DNA of 64,000 bases from Phycicoccus sp. CSK15P-2 (GCF_016888005.1 NZ_JAFDVE010000008.1:1-64000); one strand, 5' to 3'. Shown: positions 19,004 through 28,000, numbered from the stretch's first letter. Made by a program: numbers and translations. Notes: generated from the sequence alone by a model not told the origin.

Positions 19004-19545
19004 TGCCGGGCGACTCCGACGTCCCAGAGGTGGTGGGCGAGGTCGTGCATCCCGTACTGGCCCAACGTGCGCACGGTGAACCGCGAGCCGTCGGACCGCC
19101 GGCCGGTGCGCTCCCACTGGTCGCCGACCACCCCGACGAGCACCTGGGCCCAGCGGGCCGCGGCGTCGGCGAGCTCGCTGCCCACCACGGCCGGGTCCTG
19201 CTCGCCGTAGCGAGCCTCGACGGCGGTCCGGTCCTGGTCCCAGTTGTCGAAGGCGGGGTCGTCCTCGGCCAGCATGAGCCGGAGCCGCTGCTCGAACAGC
19301 CGGCACACGTCCCGGACGTGGCAGGCGTACTCGAGCGGCGACCACGTCGCGGGCTCGGGCCGGACGCCTGCGTCCGGACGCTCCAGCACCTCCGGCCACG
19401 CGTCGGTGAGCGACAGCACCTCGCCGGCCAGTGCCTCGGCCCGGATCACGGCGCACGCGAAGCCGCACTCGGGACACGGACGCTCCAGCGTCCACGTCCA
19501 GTCCTTCGTGTCCGGGACGACGGGGTCGGGCGCGGCGTCGGTCAT
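19000..19545 (-). CDS. DinB/YfiT-superfamily protein
   Basis: 181 residues. A four-helix-bundle DinB-type protein: metal-binding histidines are visible in EYACHVRDV and in GMHDLAHHLWDVG, spaced as in DinB/mycothiol-dependent families. An N-terminal CPECGFAC motif may add a small metal site. The superfamily includes thiol-dependent S-transferases; the reaction here is unknown. First gene of a pair with the antiporter. TAGGCT lies six bases before the ATG, fitting leaderless expression. Confidence 0.8.
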   Translation of the reverse strand: MTDAAPDPVVPDTKDWTWTLERPCPECGFACAVIRAEALAGEVLSLTDAWPEVLERPDAGVRPEPATWSPLEYACHVRDVCRLFEQRLRLMLAEDDPAFDNWDQDRTAVEARYGEQDPAVVGSELADAAARWAQVLVGVVGDQWERTGRRSDGSRFTVRTLGQYGMHDLAHHLWDVGVARQ

Positions 19546-19551
19546 GGTCCG

Positions 19552-19557
19552 AGCCTA
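19552..19557 (-). promoter_or_regulatory. -10 element (leaderless) of DinB-antiporter operon
   Basis: TAGGCT on the minus strand, six bases before the ATG at 19545. Confidence 0.5.
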
Positions 19558-19589
19558 CGGCGGACGAACGGCCTTCACCTGGCCTCCTG

Positions 19590-19595
19590 TACCTT
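19590..19595 (+). promoter_or_regulatory. -10 element (leaderless) of the diacylglycerol kinase gene
   Basis: TACCTT seven bases before the GTG at 19603; supports that start. It is back to back with the DinB promoter in a 57-base divergent region. Confidence 0.5.
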
Positions 19596-19602
19596 CTCGA
19601 CT

Positions 19603-20727
19603 GTGTCAGGCGAGACGTGGACGTGGATCGGGGTCGGCATCGCCGTCGCGCTCGGGGCCCTCGGGCTGTTCCTGCTGGCCTCCTCCCAGGAGGAGGGACG
19701 GCACGCCCGGCCCGGCCGGCCACGCCGTGACGTGTTCCGCCGACACGGTGAGGAGGCGCCGGCCCGCAAGCGTGTGGCGGTCGTCGTCAACCCCGTGAAG
19801 TTCGAGGACCTCGACGCCGTCCGCGAGACCCTCGCGAAGGTCTGCGACGAGCACGGCTGGGACGAGCCCCTCGTCCTCGAGACGACCGAGCACGACGTCG
19901 GCTTCGGCCAGACGCGCGAGGCCCTCGAGCAGGGGGTCGACCTCGTCTGCGCGCTCGGCGGTGACGGCACGGTCCGGGCGGTGGGTGAGGAGCTCGTGGG
20001 CTCCGGCACCCCCTTCGGCCTCCTGCCCGGCGGCACCGGCAACCTCCTCGCCCGCAACCTCGAGCTGCCCGTCGACGACATCGGCAAGGCCCTCGCCGTG
20101 GCCCTCACCGGGCGCAACCGGCACATGGACGCCGCGTGGATGACCCTCGACCCCGAGGACCTCGACCTCGAGGACGGCGCCGGCGAGAACTCGACGTCCG
20201 GGGAGCGGCGGCACGCGTTCTTCGTCATGGCCGGGGTGGGTCTCGACGCCGCGATCATGGACAGCACGAGCGAGCAGCTGAAGAAGCGCATCGGCTGGAC
20301 CGCCTACGTCCCGGCCGGGCTGAAGAACATGTTCGCCGACCGGTTCACCGCGACCCTGACCGTCGACGACGGCACCCCCGAGAAGAAGCGCTCGCGGATG
20401 GTCGTCATCGGCAACTGCGGGCGGATCACCGGAGGCATCGACCTCATGCCGGAGGCCGAGCCGGACGACGGCACGCTCGACGTCATCGTCCTCGGGCCGC
20501 GCGGGCCCGGGGCCTGGGCGTCCGTCGTGGCGCGGGTCGTGACGAAGCACAACGGCACCGACAAGGCCCTGGAGCGATACCGCTGCCAGTCGGTCGGCGT
20601 CGAGGTCGACGAGCGTCAGCGCGTGCAGGTCGACGGCGACATCATCGGCGAGGCGAGCCGGCTGCGGGTCGAGATCGAGCCGCGCTCGCTCATCGTCCGC
20701 ACCGCGAGCGGCCGCGCGGCGGGCTGA
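19603..20727 (+). CDS. Diacylglycerol/lipid kinase (DAGK catalytic family)
   Basis: 374 residues. One N-terminal membrane anchor (about 7-27, WTWIGVGIAVALGALGLFLL) precedes a cytoplasmic DAGK catalytic domain: VVVNPVK, nucleotide-binding GGDGT (119-123), GLLPGGTGNLLARNL and the C-terminal VQVDGDIIGE. Such enzymes phosphorylate diacylglycerol or related lipids and recycle headgroup by-products. An acidic, Ser-containing insert (DPEDLDLEDGAGENSTSG) sits near the middle. Start GTG 19603 is supported by the leaderless promoter. Exact lipid substrate unknown. Confidence 0.9.
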   Translation: MSGETWTWIGVGIAVALGALGLFLLASSQEEGRHARPGRPRRDVFRRHGEEAPARKRVAVVVNPVKFEDLDAVRETLAKVCDEHGWDEPLVLETTEHDVGFGQTREALEQGVDLVCALGGDGTVRAVGEELVGSGTPFGLLPGGTGNLLARNLELPVDDIGKALAVALTGRNRHMDAAWMTLDPEDLDLEDGAGENSTSGERRHAFFVMAGVGLDAAIMDSTSEQLKKRIGWTAYVPAGLKNMFADRFTATLTVDDGTPEKKRSRMVVIGNCGRITGGIDLMPEAEPDDGTLDVIVLGPRGPGAWASVVARVVTKHNGTDKALERYRCQSVGVEVDERQRVQVDGDIIGEASRLRVEIEPRSLIVRTASGRAAG

Positions 20728-20764
20728 GGCGGGGCGGGAGCGCACCGCGCCCGACCGTCCCGGA

Positions 20765-20780
20765 GCCGGCGGTGGCCGGC
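20765..20780. terminator. Weak hairpin between convergent genes
   Basis: GCCGGC-GGTG-GCCGGC, 6-bp stem, flanked by complementary GACCG/CGGTC. Possible bidirectional terminator between the lipid kinase and zwf-like genes. Confidence 0.3.
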
Positions 20781-20785
20781 GTCGG

Positions 20786-22216
20786 TCAGGGCTTCTTCTC
20801 GCGCCACTTCCGCTCGAACGGCAGGCGCCAGGTGAACGGCGCGATGAGCTGGTGGATCTGGTTCGGCCCGTACGTGCCCTGCGCGTACGGATGCACCGGC
20901 GGCGGGTTGTCGATGAACGGCTGGCTGATCTCCCACAGCCGCTCGATGCCGGTGGCGGACGTGAAGAGCGTGCGGTCGCCGCGGGCGGCGTCGTAGATGA
21001 GCCGCTCGTAGGCCTCGAGGACCGAGCCGGCCCAGTCGGTCTCGTGCATCGCGAACTGCATCGAGAGCTTGTCGAGCCGGAAGCCGGGCCCGGGCCGCTT
21101 GCCGTAGAACGACAGCGACATCCGGGACTTGTCGGCGAGGTCGAAGGTCAGGTGGTCCGGACCCTGGTCGCCGACGCCGGACCCCTTGGGGAACATCGAC
21201 TGCGGCGGCTCCTTGAAGGCGATCGAGATGATCCGGGCACCCTCGGCCATCCGCTTGCCGGTCCGCAGGTAGAAGGGCACGCCGGCCCAGCGCCAGTTGT
21301 CGACGAAGCACTTGAGGGCGACGAACGTCTCGGTCTCGGAGTCCTCCGCGACGCCCGGCTCGTCGTGGTAGCCGGTGTACTGCCCGCGCACGACGTCCGG
21401 GGGCTGGATCGGCTGCATCGAGCGGAACACCTTGTTCTTCTCACGGCTGATCGCGTACGGCTCGAGCGCGGTGGGGGGCTCCATCGCCGTGAAGGCGAGG
21501 ATCTGGAACAGGTGCGTCACGACCATGTCGCGGTACGCGCCGGTCGTCTCGTAGAAGTCGGCCCGCTGGGCGAGGCCGAGCGTCTCGGGGACGTCGATCT
21601 GGACGTGCGAGATGTTGTTCCGGTGCCAGATCGGCTCGAAGAGCCCGTTGGCGAACCGGAAGGCGAGGATGTTCTGGGCCGGCTCCTTGCCGAGGAAGTG
21701 GTCGATCCGGAAGATCTGCTCCTCGTCGAAGACCTCGTGCAGCTCGGCGTTCAGCGCCACCGCGGAGGCGTGGTCGTGGCCGAAGGGCTTCTCCATGACG
21801 ACCCGGGAACGTTCTGCGAGCCCGGCGTCCCCGATGGTGCGGACGGCCGCGAGCGCCGCCTTGGGCGGCACCGCGAGGTAGTGCAGCCGCAGCTCGACGT
21901 CCCCCGGCAGCTGCTCCTCGGCACGCTGCACGGCCTCGCCGAGCTTCTCGGGTCCGGCGGACAGGGGGACGTAGTCGAGCCGCTGGGCGAACTCGCGCCA
22001 GTCGGTGTCGCCGATGTCACGGGTGCTGAACTCGCGCACGGCACTCATCGCGAGGTCGCGGAAGTCGTCCGCCGACATGTCGTCGAGCGAGGTGCCGACG
22101 ACCCGGAGGTCGTCGAGGAGCCGGGACTGGAAGAGGTGCAGCAGCCCGGGGATCAGCTTGCGCTTCGCGAGGTCGCCGGTGGCGCCGAACAGGGTCACGG
22201 TCGTGGGCGCGGTCAT
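20786..22216 (-). CDS. zwf: Glucose-6-phosphate dehydrogenase
   Basis: 476 residues, typical length. First enzyme of the oxidative pentose-phosphate pathway, making NADPH and 6-phosphogluconolactone. Seen: N-terminal Rossmann motif GATGDL (11-16), EKPFG (142-146) and the substrate-binding/catalytic RIDHFLGKE (170-178). It stands alone, without opcA, pgl or gnd beside it, so it may be a second copy. The ATG at 22216 has a weak CAGGGT six bases upstream. Confidence 0.95.
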   Translation of the reverse strand: MTAPTTVTLFGATGDLAKRKLIPGLLHLFQSRLLDDLRVVGTSLDDMSADDFRDLAMSAVREFSTRDIGDTDWREFAQRLDYVPLSAGPEKLGEAVQRAEEQLPGDVELRLHYLAVPPKAALAAVRTIGDAGLAERSRVVMEKPFGHDHASAVALNAELHEVFDEEQIFRIDHFLGKEPAQNILAFRFANGLFEPIWHRNNISHVQIDVPETLGLAQRADFYETTGAYRDMVVTHLFQILAFTAMEPPTALEPYAISREKNKVFRSMQPIQPPDVVRGQYTGYHDEPGVAEDSETETFVALKCFVDNWRWAGVPFYLRTGKRMAEGARIISIAFKEPPQSMFPKGSGVGDQGPDHLTFDLADKSRMSLSFYGKRPGPGFRLDKLSMQFAMHETDWAGSVLEAYERLIYDAARGDRTLFTSATGIERLWEISQPFIDNPPPVHPYAQGTYGPNQIHQLIAPFTWRLPFERKWREKKP

Positions 22217-22284
22217 GGGACCACCCTGGCGCGCCCGGACCGGATCCCGCTACCCCCTGCCCGGCCGAGGCCGCCGGCCGCGGC

Positions 22285-23559
22285 TCAGGCGCCGAAGAGC
22301 TGGGTGCCCCAGTCCTCCACGTCGCCGAGGCCGGGCGGGCAGGCGAACACCGCCGAGCCGGTGTGCTCGACGTACTCGTTCATCAGGTCGGAGCGGGCCA
22401 GCGCCTGCTGCATCGGGACGAACTGGGTGTGGGCGTCCCGCATGAACGCGATGAAGAACAGCCCGGCGTCCAGGTGTCCCTGGCCGTCCGTGCCGTCCGT
22501 GAAGTTGTAGCCCCGGCGCAGGATGCGTACTCCGCCGAGCGTCGACTCGTGGGCGAGCCGGACGTGCGACTGCACCGGGATGAGCGGTTCGCCGTCGGCG
22601 CCGGTGTCGTCGAGGGGCAGGTCGGCGAACTCGTCGGTCCGGCCGATGGGCGCCCCGATCTTCTTGTCCCGCCCGAAGATCTGCTCCTGCTCCTGCAGCG
22701 GCGTGCGATCCCAGATCTCGATGTGCATCCGGATCCGGCGCGCCACGAGGTAGGAGCCGCCGGCCATCCAGCCCGCCTCCCCGGGGACGTCGTCGGGGGC
22801 GACCCAGACGTGGTCGTCGAGAGCCGCGGTGTCCTCGGCCTTGATGTTGGCCGTGCCGTCCTTGAACCCGAAGAGGTTGCGCGGGGTCTGCTGGGCCGTG
22901 GACGTCGAGGACGTCCGGCCGAAGCCGAGCTGGCTCCACCGGACGGCGACGACGCCGAAGCCCATCCGGACGAGGTTGCGCACGGCGTGCACCGCGACCT
23001 GTGGGTCGTCCGAGCAGGCCTGGATGCACAGGTCGCCGCCGGAGCGCGCGGGGTCGAGGTCGTCACCGGGGAAGGCGGGGAGGTCGTGCAGGGCCTCCGG
23101 CCTGCGGCCCGCCAGCCCGAACCGGCCGTCGAAGAGGGACGGGCCGTAGCCGACGGTGACGGTGAGGTGTCCCGCGGGCAGGTCGAGCGCCTCACCGGTG
23201 TCCTCGGGGGCGCGGTACGGCCCGCCGCCTACCGTTCCGCCCGGCGCGGCCTCGGCGCCGAAGCTCATCCGCTCGGCCGCGCGGGTCCACGCGGTGAGGA
23301 GCTCGCGCAGCTCGTCGGCGTCGTCGGTGACGACGTCGAGGGCGACGAAGTGCAGCCGGTCCTGGGCCGGCGTGACGATGCCCGCCTGGTGCGCGCCGCG
23401 GAACGGCACGGTCATCGCGTCGGCGGCCGGCGCGGACGCCGCCGCGGCGGACCCCGGGCGGGACGCCCAGGACAGGCCCGCCGCGGCACCGGCGACGGCC
23501 GTCCCCGCGCCCACCGCGAGCACGGTGCGGCGGGTCGAGCCGGGCGGCGGGTCGGTCAT
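22285..23559 (-). CDS. efeB: Tat-exported Dyp-type haem peroxidase EfeB
   Basis: 424 residues. Twin-arginine signal (STRRTVLAVGAGTAVAG, cleavage about 40). The Dyp-type catalytic motif GxxDG is seen as GFKDGTANIK. EfeB is the extracytoplasmic haem peroxidase of the EfeUOB ferrous iron importer and is thought to oxidise Fe2+ or strip iron from haem. Last gene of efeUOB; its ATG at 23559 overlaps the efeO stop by ATGA. Expected to be iron-repressed through the boxes at 25623-25661. Confidence 0.94.
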   Translation of the reverse strand: MTDPPPGSTRRTVLAVGAGTAVAGAAAGLSWASRPGSAAAASAPAADAMTVPFRGAHQAGIVTPAQDRLHFVALDVVTDDADELRELLTAWTRAAERMSFGAEAAPGGTVGGGPYRAPEDTGEALDLPAGHLTVTVGYGPSLFDGRFGLAGRRPEALHDLPAFPGDDLDPARSGGDLCIQACSDDPQVAVHAVRNLVRMGFGVVAVRWSQLGFGRTSSTSTAQQTPRNLFGFKDGTANIKAEDTAALDDHVWVAPDDVPGEAGWMAGGSYLVARRIRMHIEIWDRTPLQEQEQIFGRDKKIGAPIGRTDEFADLPLDDTGADGEPLIPVQSHVRLAHESTLGGVRILRRGYNFTDGTDGQGHLDAGLFFIAFMRDAHTQFVPMQQALARSDLMNEYVEHTGSAVFACPPGLGDVEDWGTQLFGA

Positions 23560-24695
23560 CCGGCGACCACGCCCGCGACGGTGGAGACGGGCTCGGCGAA
23601 GGCGTCGAGGGCCTCGCTCAGCTTCTTGACCTCGGCGTCCGTGAGCGCGGTGTAGAGGACGAAACCGTCACCCTCCCGGTGCGTCTCGAGGAGCGAGCCG
23701 AGCGCCTCACCGCGCTCGTCGATCGTCGCGACGAGCTCGGGGTCCTGCTCCTGGAGGTAGGGCCGCAGCGCCTGGATCGCGGCCTTGGAGCCCTCGAAGT
23801 TGGCCTCGAAGTCCCAGAGGTCGGTGTGGCTGTAACGCTCCTCCTCACCGGTGATCTTGCCCGTGGCGATCTCGTCGAGGAGCGCCTTGGAGCCGTTGGC
23901 CAGCTGGAGCGGGTTGAGCTCGACGCTCTTGGCCTTGCCGACGAGCTCGGTGACATCGGTGAGCAGCTGGTCGGCGACCGCGGACGAGTCGTCCTGCAGG
24001 CCGTCCTCCCAGAGGTCCTTCTCGAGGCGGTGGTATCCGGTGAACTCCATCCCCTCGTCGATGACGTCCTCGCGGCCGTCGATCTTCGGGTCGAGGTCGC
24101 CGAAGGACTCGGCGACGGGCTCGATGCGCTCCCAGTACGAGCGGGCGACGGGGTAGAGCGCCTTGGCCTCCTCGACCTTGCCGTCCTTGACGAGCCCGAC
24201 GAACTCGGTGGTGCGGTCGAGGAACGCGTCGGACTGGCTGGCGACGTAGCGCTGGTACTCGGTGACCGCGTTCTGCAGGTTCTCGTCGTCGGTCTTCGGC
24301 GCGGCGGACTCGCCGGTCACGGTGAAGGTGGATCGGATGCCGTCCCCGACCATCCCCGGCTTGCAGGCGGTCTCGTACTCACCCGGCTCGGCGAGCTCGA
24401 CGAGGAAGCTGCGGGTGAGACCCGGGCCGATGTTCTCGACCTCGCCCATGATCCGGTCGCCCTCGGCGTAGACGTAGAACTCGTTGACCTTCGAGCCCTG
24501 GTTCGTCACGGAGAACTCGACGGTGCCCGCCGGGGCCTCGCTGCGCTCGACGTCGCAGGCGGAGTCGGACGCGGCGACCGTGATGGGTCCCTCCCCGGAG
24601 GCCGACCCGTCGTCGGCCGGCTGCGAGCACGCCGTGAGGGCGAGCGCGAGCGGGAGGGCGGCGAGAGCGGTGCCGGCGCGCGGCGGTCGGGGCAT
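23556..24695 (-). CDS. efeO: EfeO iron-binding lipoprotein (cupredoxin plus M75 peptidase-like domain)
   Basis: 379 residues. Lipobox ending at Cys23 (LALTAC). The cupredoxin-like domain (about 35-130) is followed by the EfeM/EfeO imelysin-like domain with SYWERIEPVAESFGDLDPKID and the metal-binding HRLEKDLWE motif. It binds iron outside the membrane and passes it to EfeU. AGGAG lies eight bases before the ATG. It has both domains of a full EfeO, unlike the short EfeM form. Confidence 0.95.
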   Translation of the reverse strand: MPRPPRAGTALAALPLALALTACSQPADDGSASGEGPITVAASDSACDVERSEAPAGTVEFSVTNQGSKVNEFYVYAEGDRIMGEVENIGPGLTRSFLVELAEPGEYETACKPGMVGDGIRSTFTVTGESAAPKTDDENLQNAVTEYQRYVASQSDAFLDRTTEFVGLVKDGKVEEAKALYPVARSYWERIEPVAESFGDLDPKIDGREDVIDEGMEFTGYHRLEKDLWEDGLQDDSSAVADQLLTDVTELVGKAKSVELNPLQLANGSKALLDEIATGKITGEEERYSHTDLWDFEANFEGSKAAIQALRPYLQEQDPELVATIDERGEALGSLLETHREGDGFVLYTALTDAEVKKLSEALDAFAEPVSTVAGVVAG

Positions 24696-24746
24696 GACGG
24701 AACTCCTGGGGTCGTGCGGTGGTGGTGGTCGGGTGTGGTGCGACGG

Positions 24747-25607
24747 TCAGGCCGCGGCGGTCTCCCGCGACGGTGCGGGCCGCTCCGGCGCGGCGGCGGT
24801 GGTGCCGCGCGTGGGGCGGAGGAAGAGGAAGAGGACGGTGCCGACGTACGCCACCCAGGCGATGGCCTGGAGGACGGTGGTCTGCGGGGTGAAGTTGAAG
24901 ATGCCCTTGAGCAGGGCGCCGTACCAGGAGCCGGCGTCGACGGTGCCCGAGACGTCGAACGCCAGGGTGTTCAGACCGGGGAGGACGGCCGCCTCCTGGA
25001 GGTCGTGGATGCCGTAGGCGAGGATGCCACCCGCGACGACGACGAGCGGGATGCCGGTGTACCGGAAGAACTTCGTGAGGTTGATCCTCAGCGCGCCCCG
25101 GTACATGAGCCAGCCGAGGAGGACGGCCCCGCCGAGGCCGAGGGCCCAGCCGAGCAGCGGCACGTTGTTGCCCGCTCCGGCGGCCTGTGCGGTGGCGTAG
25201 AAGAAGATCGCGGTCTCGAGGCCCTCACGACCGACGCCGAGGAAGCCGACGAGGGCGACCGCGAGGGGGCCGAGGTCGAGGGCGCGGTCGAGGCGGCCCT
25301 TGAGCTCGCCGCTGATCGTGCGCGCGGCGGACTTCATCCAGAAGACCATCGCGGTGACGAACCCGACGGCGACGATGCTCGCCGTGCCACCCACGGTCTC
25401 CTGTGCCTCGAACGACAGGCTGCGGGTGCCGAACGTGAGCACGGCGCCGAGCACGACGGAGAGCGCGACCGCCGTGGCGACACCGGCCCAGACGTACCGC
25501 ACGCCCCACGTGCGCTGCGTCTTGACGAGGAAGGCCAGGAGGATGACGACGACGAGCGCCGCCTCGAGACCTTCGCGCAGCCCGATGAGGGCGTTGCTCA
25601 CGAACAT
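24747..25607 (-). CDS. efeU: Iron permease EfeU (FTR1/OFeT family)
   Basis: 286 residues, seven predicted helices. Two REGLE iron-binding motifs: REGLE at 11-15 and REGLE at 127-131, both complete, as required for the Ftr1-type channel. It imports iron supplied by EfeO. First gene of the operon; AGGAG lies seven bases before the ATG. Two iron-box-like sites start only about 16 bases upstream, so a bound repressor would cover the transcription start. Confidence 0.95.
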   Translation of the reverse strand: MFVSNALIGLREGLEAALVVVILLAFLVKTQRTWGVRYVWAGVATAVALSVVLGAVLTFGTRSLSFEAQETVGGTASIVAVGFVTAMVFWMKSAARTISGELKGRLDRALDLGPLAVALVGFLGVGREGLETAIFFYATAQAAGAGNNVPLLGWALGLGGAVLLGWLMYRGALRINLTKFFRYTGIPLVVVAGGILAYGIHDLQEAAVLPGLNTLAFDVSGTVDAGSWYGALLKGIFNFTPQTTVLQAIAWVAYVGTVLFLFLRPTRGTTAAAPERPAPSRETAAA

Positions 25608-25622
25608 CCGGGGCTCCTGGAA

Positions 25623-25641
25623 TTAGGCAGACCTTACCCAA
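25623..25641 (-). promoter_or_regulatory. Iron-box-like site 1 of efeUOB
   Basis: TTAGGCAGACCTTACCCAA (plus strand) matches 13 of 19 positions of the DtxR/IdeR consensus, with both half-site cores TTAGG and CC-AA kept. Confidence 0.6.
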
Positions 25642-25642
25642 C

Positions 25643-25661
25643 TGAGGTAACCCTAAACTCG
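25643..25661 (-). promoter_or_regulatory. Iron-box-like site 2 of efeUOB
   Basis: TGAGGTAACCCTAAACTCG also matches about 13 of 19 consensus positions and lies one base from site 1, suggesting two dimers bound side by side. Confidence 0.45.
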
Positions 25662-25681
25662 TCCCGCGAGTCAAGTCGGTG

Positions 25682-26431
25682 TCACGGGTGGCGACGCCGC
25701 CGGGACCGGGGCGTCGCGAGCGCGATCTCGGCCTCCGTCGGGACGCGTTCCACGCGCGCCTCCGGCGGCAGGAGCCCGACGATCGCCGCCATGATCCGCT
25801 GGGTGTCGGCCACCGGCGAGGCGCCGTCGAGCCGGAGCGGCGGGCCGACCCGCACCCGGACGGTGGGCGGACGGGACAGCCGGTGCATCCGGGGCAGCCG
25901 GCTGCTGCGCGGCCAGACCTGCTCGCTGCCCCAGATGCCGAAGGGGACGACGGGTGCGCCCGTGGCGGCGGCCAGGCGGGCGGCGCCGGTCCGTCCCTTG
26001 AGGAGGGGGTCGAAGAACCGCTCGCCGCGCGGGATCGTTCCCTGCGGCAGCAGGCAGACGATCTCGCCGCGCTCGAGCGCACGGGTCGCGGCGTCGAGGG
26101 ACTCGACACTGCCGGAGGCACGGTCGACGGGGATGCCGCCGAGGGCGTGCGCGGCCCGGCCGATGACGGGGAGGTCGAAGAGCTCTCGCTTCGCGAGGAT
26201 GCGGCCGGTGCGCGAGGTGTGCCGCATCATCTGGATCATCGTGGGGATGTCGAAGTAGCTGCGGTGGTTGCCGGCGAGGACGGCCGGGCCGGTCGCGGGG
26301 ATGTGCTCGGCACCGGTGACCTCGAAGCGGGCGTAGGGCCACACGGCCGGCGGGCAGAGGGCGAAGAGGGCCCGTTGCGGGCGCAGGACCACCGGCCGCC
26401 CCGAGGCGGGGTGGGGGTCTGCGGCGGTCAC
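25682..26431 (-). CDS. 1-acyl-glycerol-3-phosphate acyltransferase family (PlsC-like)
   Basis: 249 residues. Catalytic H(X)4D motif NHRSYFD (H56, D61), second block PQGTIPRGERFF in the place of FPEGTRS, and PVVPFGIWG. Adds acyl chains to lysophosphatidate or related lipids at the cytoplasmic face of the membrane. The start at 26431 is GTG. It faces away from the patatin-like gene. A second PlsC-type gene lies at 28013, so lipid acylation genes flank a predicted lipase. Confidence 0.88.
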   Translation of the reverse strand: MTAADPHPASGRPVVLRPQRALFALCPPAVWPYARFEVTGAEHIPATGPAVLAGNHRSYFDIPTMIQMMRHTSRTGRILAKRELFDLPVIGRAAHALGGIPVDRASGSVESLDAATRALERGEIVCLLPQGTIPRGERFFDPLLKGRTGAARLAAATGAPVVPFGIWGSEQVWPRSSRLPRMHRLSRPPTVRVRVGPPLRLDGASPVADTQRIMAAIVGLLPPEARVERVPTEAEIALATPRSRRRRHP

Positions 26432-26480
26432 AGCACGACTCCGTGCATGAGCGCAGGGTAGCGGGCGGCATCATGGGGGC

Positions 26481-27308
26481 ATGGCCGACGCGAGCGGGAG
26501 GACGGCGTTCGTCCTCGGCGGTGGCGGGGTGCTCGGCGCCACCCAGGTGGGGATGGCGCGGGCGCTCGCCGAGGCGGGCATCCGTCCGGACCTCGTCGTG
26601 GGGACGAGCATCGGGGCGCTCAACGGGGCGTTCGTGGCGGCCGACCCCGGCGTCGGCGGGGCGGCCCGGCTGGCGAAGGTGTGGGATGCGGTGGTGCGGG
26701 ACCGGGTGTTCGTCGAGAACCCGGTGCGGCAGGTGGCGCGGGCGGCGCGGTCCCGCACCCACCTGCTGGGGAACGGACCGCTGCGGCACGTGCTCGAGGA
26801 GTACCTGCCCGTCGACCGGTTCGAGGACCTGGCGGTGCCGTTCCAGTGCGTCGCGGCGCGGATCGAGGACTCGGGGGCGTGCTGGTTCGACTCCGGGGGT
26901 CTCGTCGCACCGGTCGTGGCGTCCTGCTCGGTGCCGGGGCTGTTCCCTCCCGTGGAGATCGGGGGCGCGCACTTCCTCGACGGCGGGCTCGTCCATTCGA
27001 TCCCGGTTGGGCGGGCGGTCGAGCTCGGGGCGACCCGGGTGTTCGTCCTCCAGGTGGGTCGGGTGGAGCAGCCGCTCCGGCCGCCGCGTCTGCCGTGGGA
27101 GGTGGGGATGGTGGCCTTCGAGATCGCCCGGCGGCACCGTTTCGTCCACGAGATGGCGGCGATGCCGGCGGAGGTGGAGACCCACGTGCTGCCGAGCGGG
27201 TCGTCGTCGAGCCCCAACGTCCCCGTGCGGCAGATGACCCGCGCCCGCCTGCGTCGCCGCGCCGAGCAGGCCCACGAAGCGAGCACGGAGTACCTCGCCG
27301 GCCTCTGA
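26481..27308 (+). CDS. Patatin-like phospholipase
   Basis: 275 residues. Ser-Asp dyad hydrolase: oxyanion loop GGGGVLGA (13-20), nucleophile elbow GTSIG with Ser43, and catalytic DGG with Asp167 (HFLDGGLVHS). No signal peptide, so cytoplasmic or peripheral on the membrane. Probably an acyl-lipid hydrolase. Its location between two acyltransferase genes suggests phospholipid remodelling; the substrate is not known. Confidence 0.9.
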   Translation: MADASGRTAFVLGGGGVLGATQVGMARALAEAGIRPDLVVGTSIGALNGAFVAADPGVGGAARLAKVWDAVVRDRVFVENPVRQVARAARSRTHLLGNGPLRHVLEEYLPVDRFEDLAVPFQCVAARIEDSGACWFDSGGLVAPVVASCSVPGLFPPVEIGGAHFLDGGLVHSIPVGRAVELGATRVFVLQVGRVEQPLRPPRLPWEVGMVAFEIARRHRFVHEMAAMPAEVETHVLPSGSSSSPNVPVRQMTRARLRRRAEQAHEASTEYLAGL

Positions 27309-27385
27309 GCGGCAGCGGGTGGGGTGTGCGCGGACGGCGCGGACCGCCACCGGCCGGACCCGGGCGGAGACACCCTCGGTCCACG

Positions 27386-27733
27386 GACGTCCACGTGCTC
27401 CCGTATCCGAACCACCCCCCGACTCGACTCCAACCGTCCTGACACCCCGAGCTCTCCCGACCCTCCCCGTTTCCCGACGTCCACGTGCTCCCGCACCCGA
27501 ACCACCCCCCGACTGCCTCACCTCCCGGAGCACATGTACGTCTGCTCCGGAAGGCCGACGATGCACACGCCACACGCCACCGGGACCAGGACGGAACCGG
27601 CCCTCGTCTCGGAGCACATGTACGTCTGCTCCGGATGGTGGGTGGTCGGGGGGGTTACAGGGTTCTTCGCGCGGCCGGGTGCGCCCGGGTCGGGCGACCG
27701 GACGTGGCCCGAATACGGGAGCATCTGGACGTC
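27386..27733. repeat. Inverted and direct repeat family
   Basis: Five related copies of a GACGTNCANNTGCTCC core. Two direct 39-bp copies lie at 27386-27424 and 27476-27514 (two differences). Two copies of CGGAGCACATGTACGTC continuing to TGCTCCG lie at 27525-27550 and 27610-27635 in the other orientation, each a 7-8 bp hairpin with a 10-base loop. A fifth, inverted, is at 27708-27733. They sit in a 704-base stretch (27309-28012) where I see no convincing gene. Confidence 0.75.
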
Positions 27734-27790
27734 ACCCCACCGACCCCATCTCGGGACAGCCCGGGGTCCGTGAACGCCTGGTCAGCCCTT

Positions 27791-27872
27791 GCACCCGGCA
27801 CCCGGCACCCGGCCACGGCCCACAGACCTCGGCACCCGGACCCCGGACCCCGGACCCCGGACCCCGGACCCC
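27791..27872. repeat. Short tandem repeats (CACCCGG and GGACCCC heptamers)
   Basis: Three CACCCGG units at 27791-27812 and five GGACCCC units at 27837-27872, in the same non-coding stretch. Confidence 0.8.
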
Positions 27873-28000
27873 GAGGCCGTGCCGAGAGCGCAGACCCACC
27901 CCGGCAGCCACACCCCGAGGCGCTCACCATGACACGCTCACCACGACACGCCCACCGCGCGAAGCTCGGCGACCACCACCCTCCGCCACCACACCGTCCC

